A DNA stretch of 20,845 bases from assembly GCA_024741835.1 (NCBI GenBank), contig JAENRP010000530.1, positions 1 to 20,845 on the forward strand, given 5' to 3'. This document shows positions 19,267 to 20,845 of the stretch, piece by piece. The number at the start of each line of letters is the position of its first letter. The stretch's first letter is position 1. The stretch comes from Diplocarpon mali (taxonomy: Eukaryota > Ascomycota > Leotiomycetes > Helotiales > Drepanopezizaceae). The position numbers and the translations under genes were made by a program. The notes under the pieces were generated by a model, which did not search any database, had not been told where the DNA came from, and saw only the letters and a program-made list of their open reading frames with translations.

Positions 19267-19533
19267 AGTTGATCCTACGCTTTTAATTTTCCGAAACATT
19301 ATTTCCTATACCTTAACTTAGATCCGCAAACTGCGCACCGCCCTATACCATGTAAGTTTTTACATATTATTCATGTATATAATAGATGTAAATTGATTTC
19401 TACACAGTGCATAAGTTCATGTTTATCATTTTGATGCCTTATTACAATATGACATAAGACAGCAGTTGGTTTTGGTGGTTAAGTAATAGAAAATGGTGTT
19501 TTAAAAAGGTTGAGGCATAGGAATAACTGACTT
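19267..19533. mobile_element. short (~267 bp) relative of the 1.7-kb element
   Basis: The left end (GATCCTACGC, then TTTTCCGAAACATTATTTCC and CCGCCCTATACCAT) and the inverted right end (TTATTCCTATGCC, then CTTTTTAAAACACC) resemble the two arms of the element at 16147-17844. Flanking 8-mers ATCAAACT (19259-19266) and GTTAAACT (19534-19541) differ only by two transitions and could be a mutated target duplication. It has no coding content and is probably non-autonomous. Confidence 0.45.
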
Positions 19534-20169
19534 GTTAAACTGGTTACTGTGTGAAAACTCCTGCAATAAAATGATTTCTTTGGAAAAAAAAAACTCCTAC
19601 TGCTGGATGAATCTAAATCTAAAGATTATGCTTTTTTTTTTCATATAGTTACTTCTCAATTCTGATCTGCAGGAATTACATAGTCTTGAAGAACAGGTTT
19701 CTATGATCCACCACTTGATGAGTAATATCACTTGACTATCGTAATCTATAAGGATGAATATAGAAGTACCTTCTTAAAGGCTTGGTTCTGTTGACCTGCA
19801 ATGAATCAAATCCAAATCTATCTTAGCACAAGAGTTATAGCATGAATACATGTTTTTTATTATTTACATAAACTCTTGGAGGCTTGGAAACAGAGAGACT
19901 TATAACCTGGATCTTTTTTATATATGCTTAGATTTTACAGGCAGATGGAATTAACAAGGAAATAGACGCTTTTGGGTTGAGTATCTACCCTTTCTTTAAT
20001 TGAATGCTTCTTAAGCATAATATATAAGCAAGAGTCTGCACTAGTAGAGAATGATTCCTTTGAAAATTGACATATTTTCATTATTAACTATAAATTTTAG
20101 TTTAACAATGTATGCAAACTTGAATGAATCGATTCAAGTTTCTTAGTCATTGTTATTGATAATCATTTG

Positions 20170-20845
20170 AATATAAGAGGGTTGGGAGACGACGACTCAA
20201 TACCTATATATAATATCTCTTACAACCCTTTAGACTTTTAAAGAGTTTATAAAGCTGAGATTAAGTCCTTTCAATTATGAAAGAATCAAACCCTAAGCCG
20301 AATAAAGCTAAAAAAAATTATAAACTTTAAAAATAAAATCATTCTTTCTACTATATAGCCTCTTTTATAAATACCCTTTACTTTCGACCTTCACTTATAT
20401 ACTCTAAGATTGTTTAAATATATATTTATAATTAAAGGAGAGGCTTGATAAAGGATCTAAAGAGGAAAAGGCAAGTTATAATATATAAGAAAAGAGAGAT
20501 AAAAGAGAAGGAAAATGATGTATTTTAATATCTTCATATAAAGCTTATAATAAGGGCTACAGTTCAAAGCTGCCTCCGATCAGTAAAACGTTTAATATAA
20601 TAAAATAAATAGCTACTATTAGCGTAAAAGGCTAATTTTAGAATAAGAAGCTTAAGGAGACTATATTTATTAAGACACCTTTTAAAAATATACTTATTTA
20701 AGACTTGAAGGAAACAGCTTTCGACTACGGTATAGGTTAGACTCTTATTTAAAGATTCAAGAACTATAGGTATAATAGGCTCAATAGTAAATCATAAGGA
20801 GTTCTTTATACTAGTTTTTTCTATATACTTAGTCCGAATGTAGTA
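20170..20845 (+). repeat. second, inverted copy of the 16380-17050 segment (runs off the window)
   Basis: Homologous to the minus strand of 16380-17050 up to the window end, but more heavily mutated (the GC-rich portion of the other copy is AT-rich here). If it is the same element, its inverted-repeat end should lie a few hundred bases beyond the window. The sequence before 20170 does not match the corresponding outer part of the first copy. Confidence 0.6.

Larger units (their letters stand above)
12430..20845. other. large AT-rich, RIP-degraded repeat block
   Basis: About 8.4 kb of TpA-rich DNA with no intact gene. It consists largely of dead transposable elements, annotated separately. 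The remaining gaps (about 12430-12902, 13183-14012, 14293-14627, 15911-16138, 17853-18268, 18571-19258, 19542-20169) show no gene or RNA that I can support. Some parts keep moderate GC, for example 14440-14600 and 17340-17530, which suggests that not all segments were mutated equally. Confidence 0.8.

Noticed and set aside
1..20845. CRISPR array, defence island, prophage or biosynthetic cluster
   Set aside because: The window is eukaryotic (spliced genes, RIP). No regular spacer array or cluster of such genes is present.

Overview
The window looks like a chromosome segment of a filamentous ascomycete (Pezizomycotina). The main coding genes carry short introns, five of the six well-supported ones between 46 and 62 nt and one of 135 nt, with GTRNGN-type donors and CTRAC-like branch sites. 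Two of the genes encode small secreted low-complexity proteins, and one is a fungal-type GH74 xyloglucanase. GC-rich gene space is sharply bounded by AT-rich blocks whose decay is almost purely transitional (CAA to TAA, TGG to TAG, CGA to TGA). This is the signature of repeat-induced point mutation (RIP). I cannot name the species.

Layout. Bases 1-840 are an AT-rich, RIP-like block. It holds two mutated copies of a ~104-bp repeat, and a third, GC-rich copy sits just across the boundary at 844-950. From ~950 to ~11,950 the DNA is GC-rich gene space: a secreted Gly/Pro/Ser-rich protein (2484-3281, +), a secreted Lys/Glu/Ser-rich protein with an EKEGK repeat tract (5277-6275, +), an unrecognised four-exon gene (6917-7638, +), and a complete six-exon GH74 endoglucanase/xyloglucanase gene (11952-9459, minus strand, 723 aa). 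The GH74 model was resolved by hand to the signal-peptide exon. Long intergenic stretches carry homopolymer G/C runs and microsatellites but no supportable gene.

From ~12,430 to the end the sequence is a gene-free AT-rich block made of dead mobile elements. These are: two inverted copies of a 276-bp non-autonomous Tc1/mariner derivative (12905-13180 and 14015-14290); a full-length 1279-bp Tc1/mariner element (14630-15908) whose transposase frame is intact in length but carries about 38 in-frame stops; a ~1.7-kb element with ~90-bp inverted repeats and an 8-bp target duplication (16147-17844); and a shorter relative (19267-19533). A ~670-bp sequence is also shared in inverse orientation between 16380-17050 and 20170-20845.

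The genes do not form an operon or pathway. The shared theme is secretion: GH74 attacks plant xyloglucan, and the two low-complexity proteins are probably exported to the wall or the medium. I found no defence system, CRISPR array, rRNA or tRNA. The most informative material is the RIP record and the position of the GH74 gene, whose first exon and promoter lie at the edge of the mutated block.
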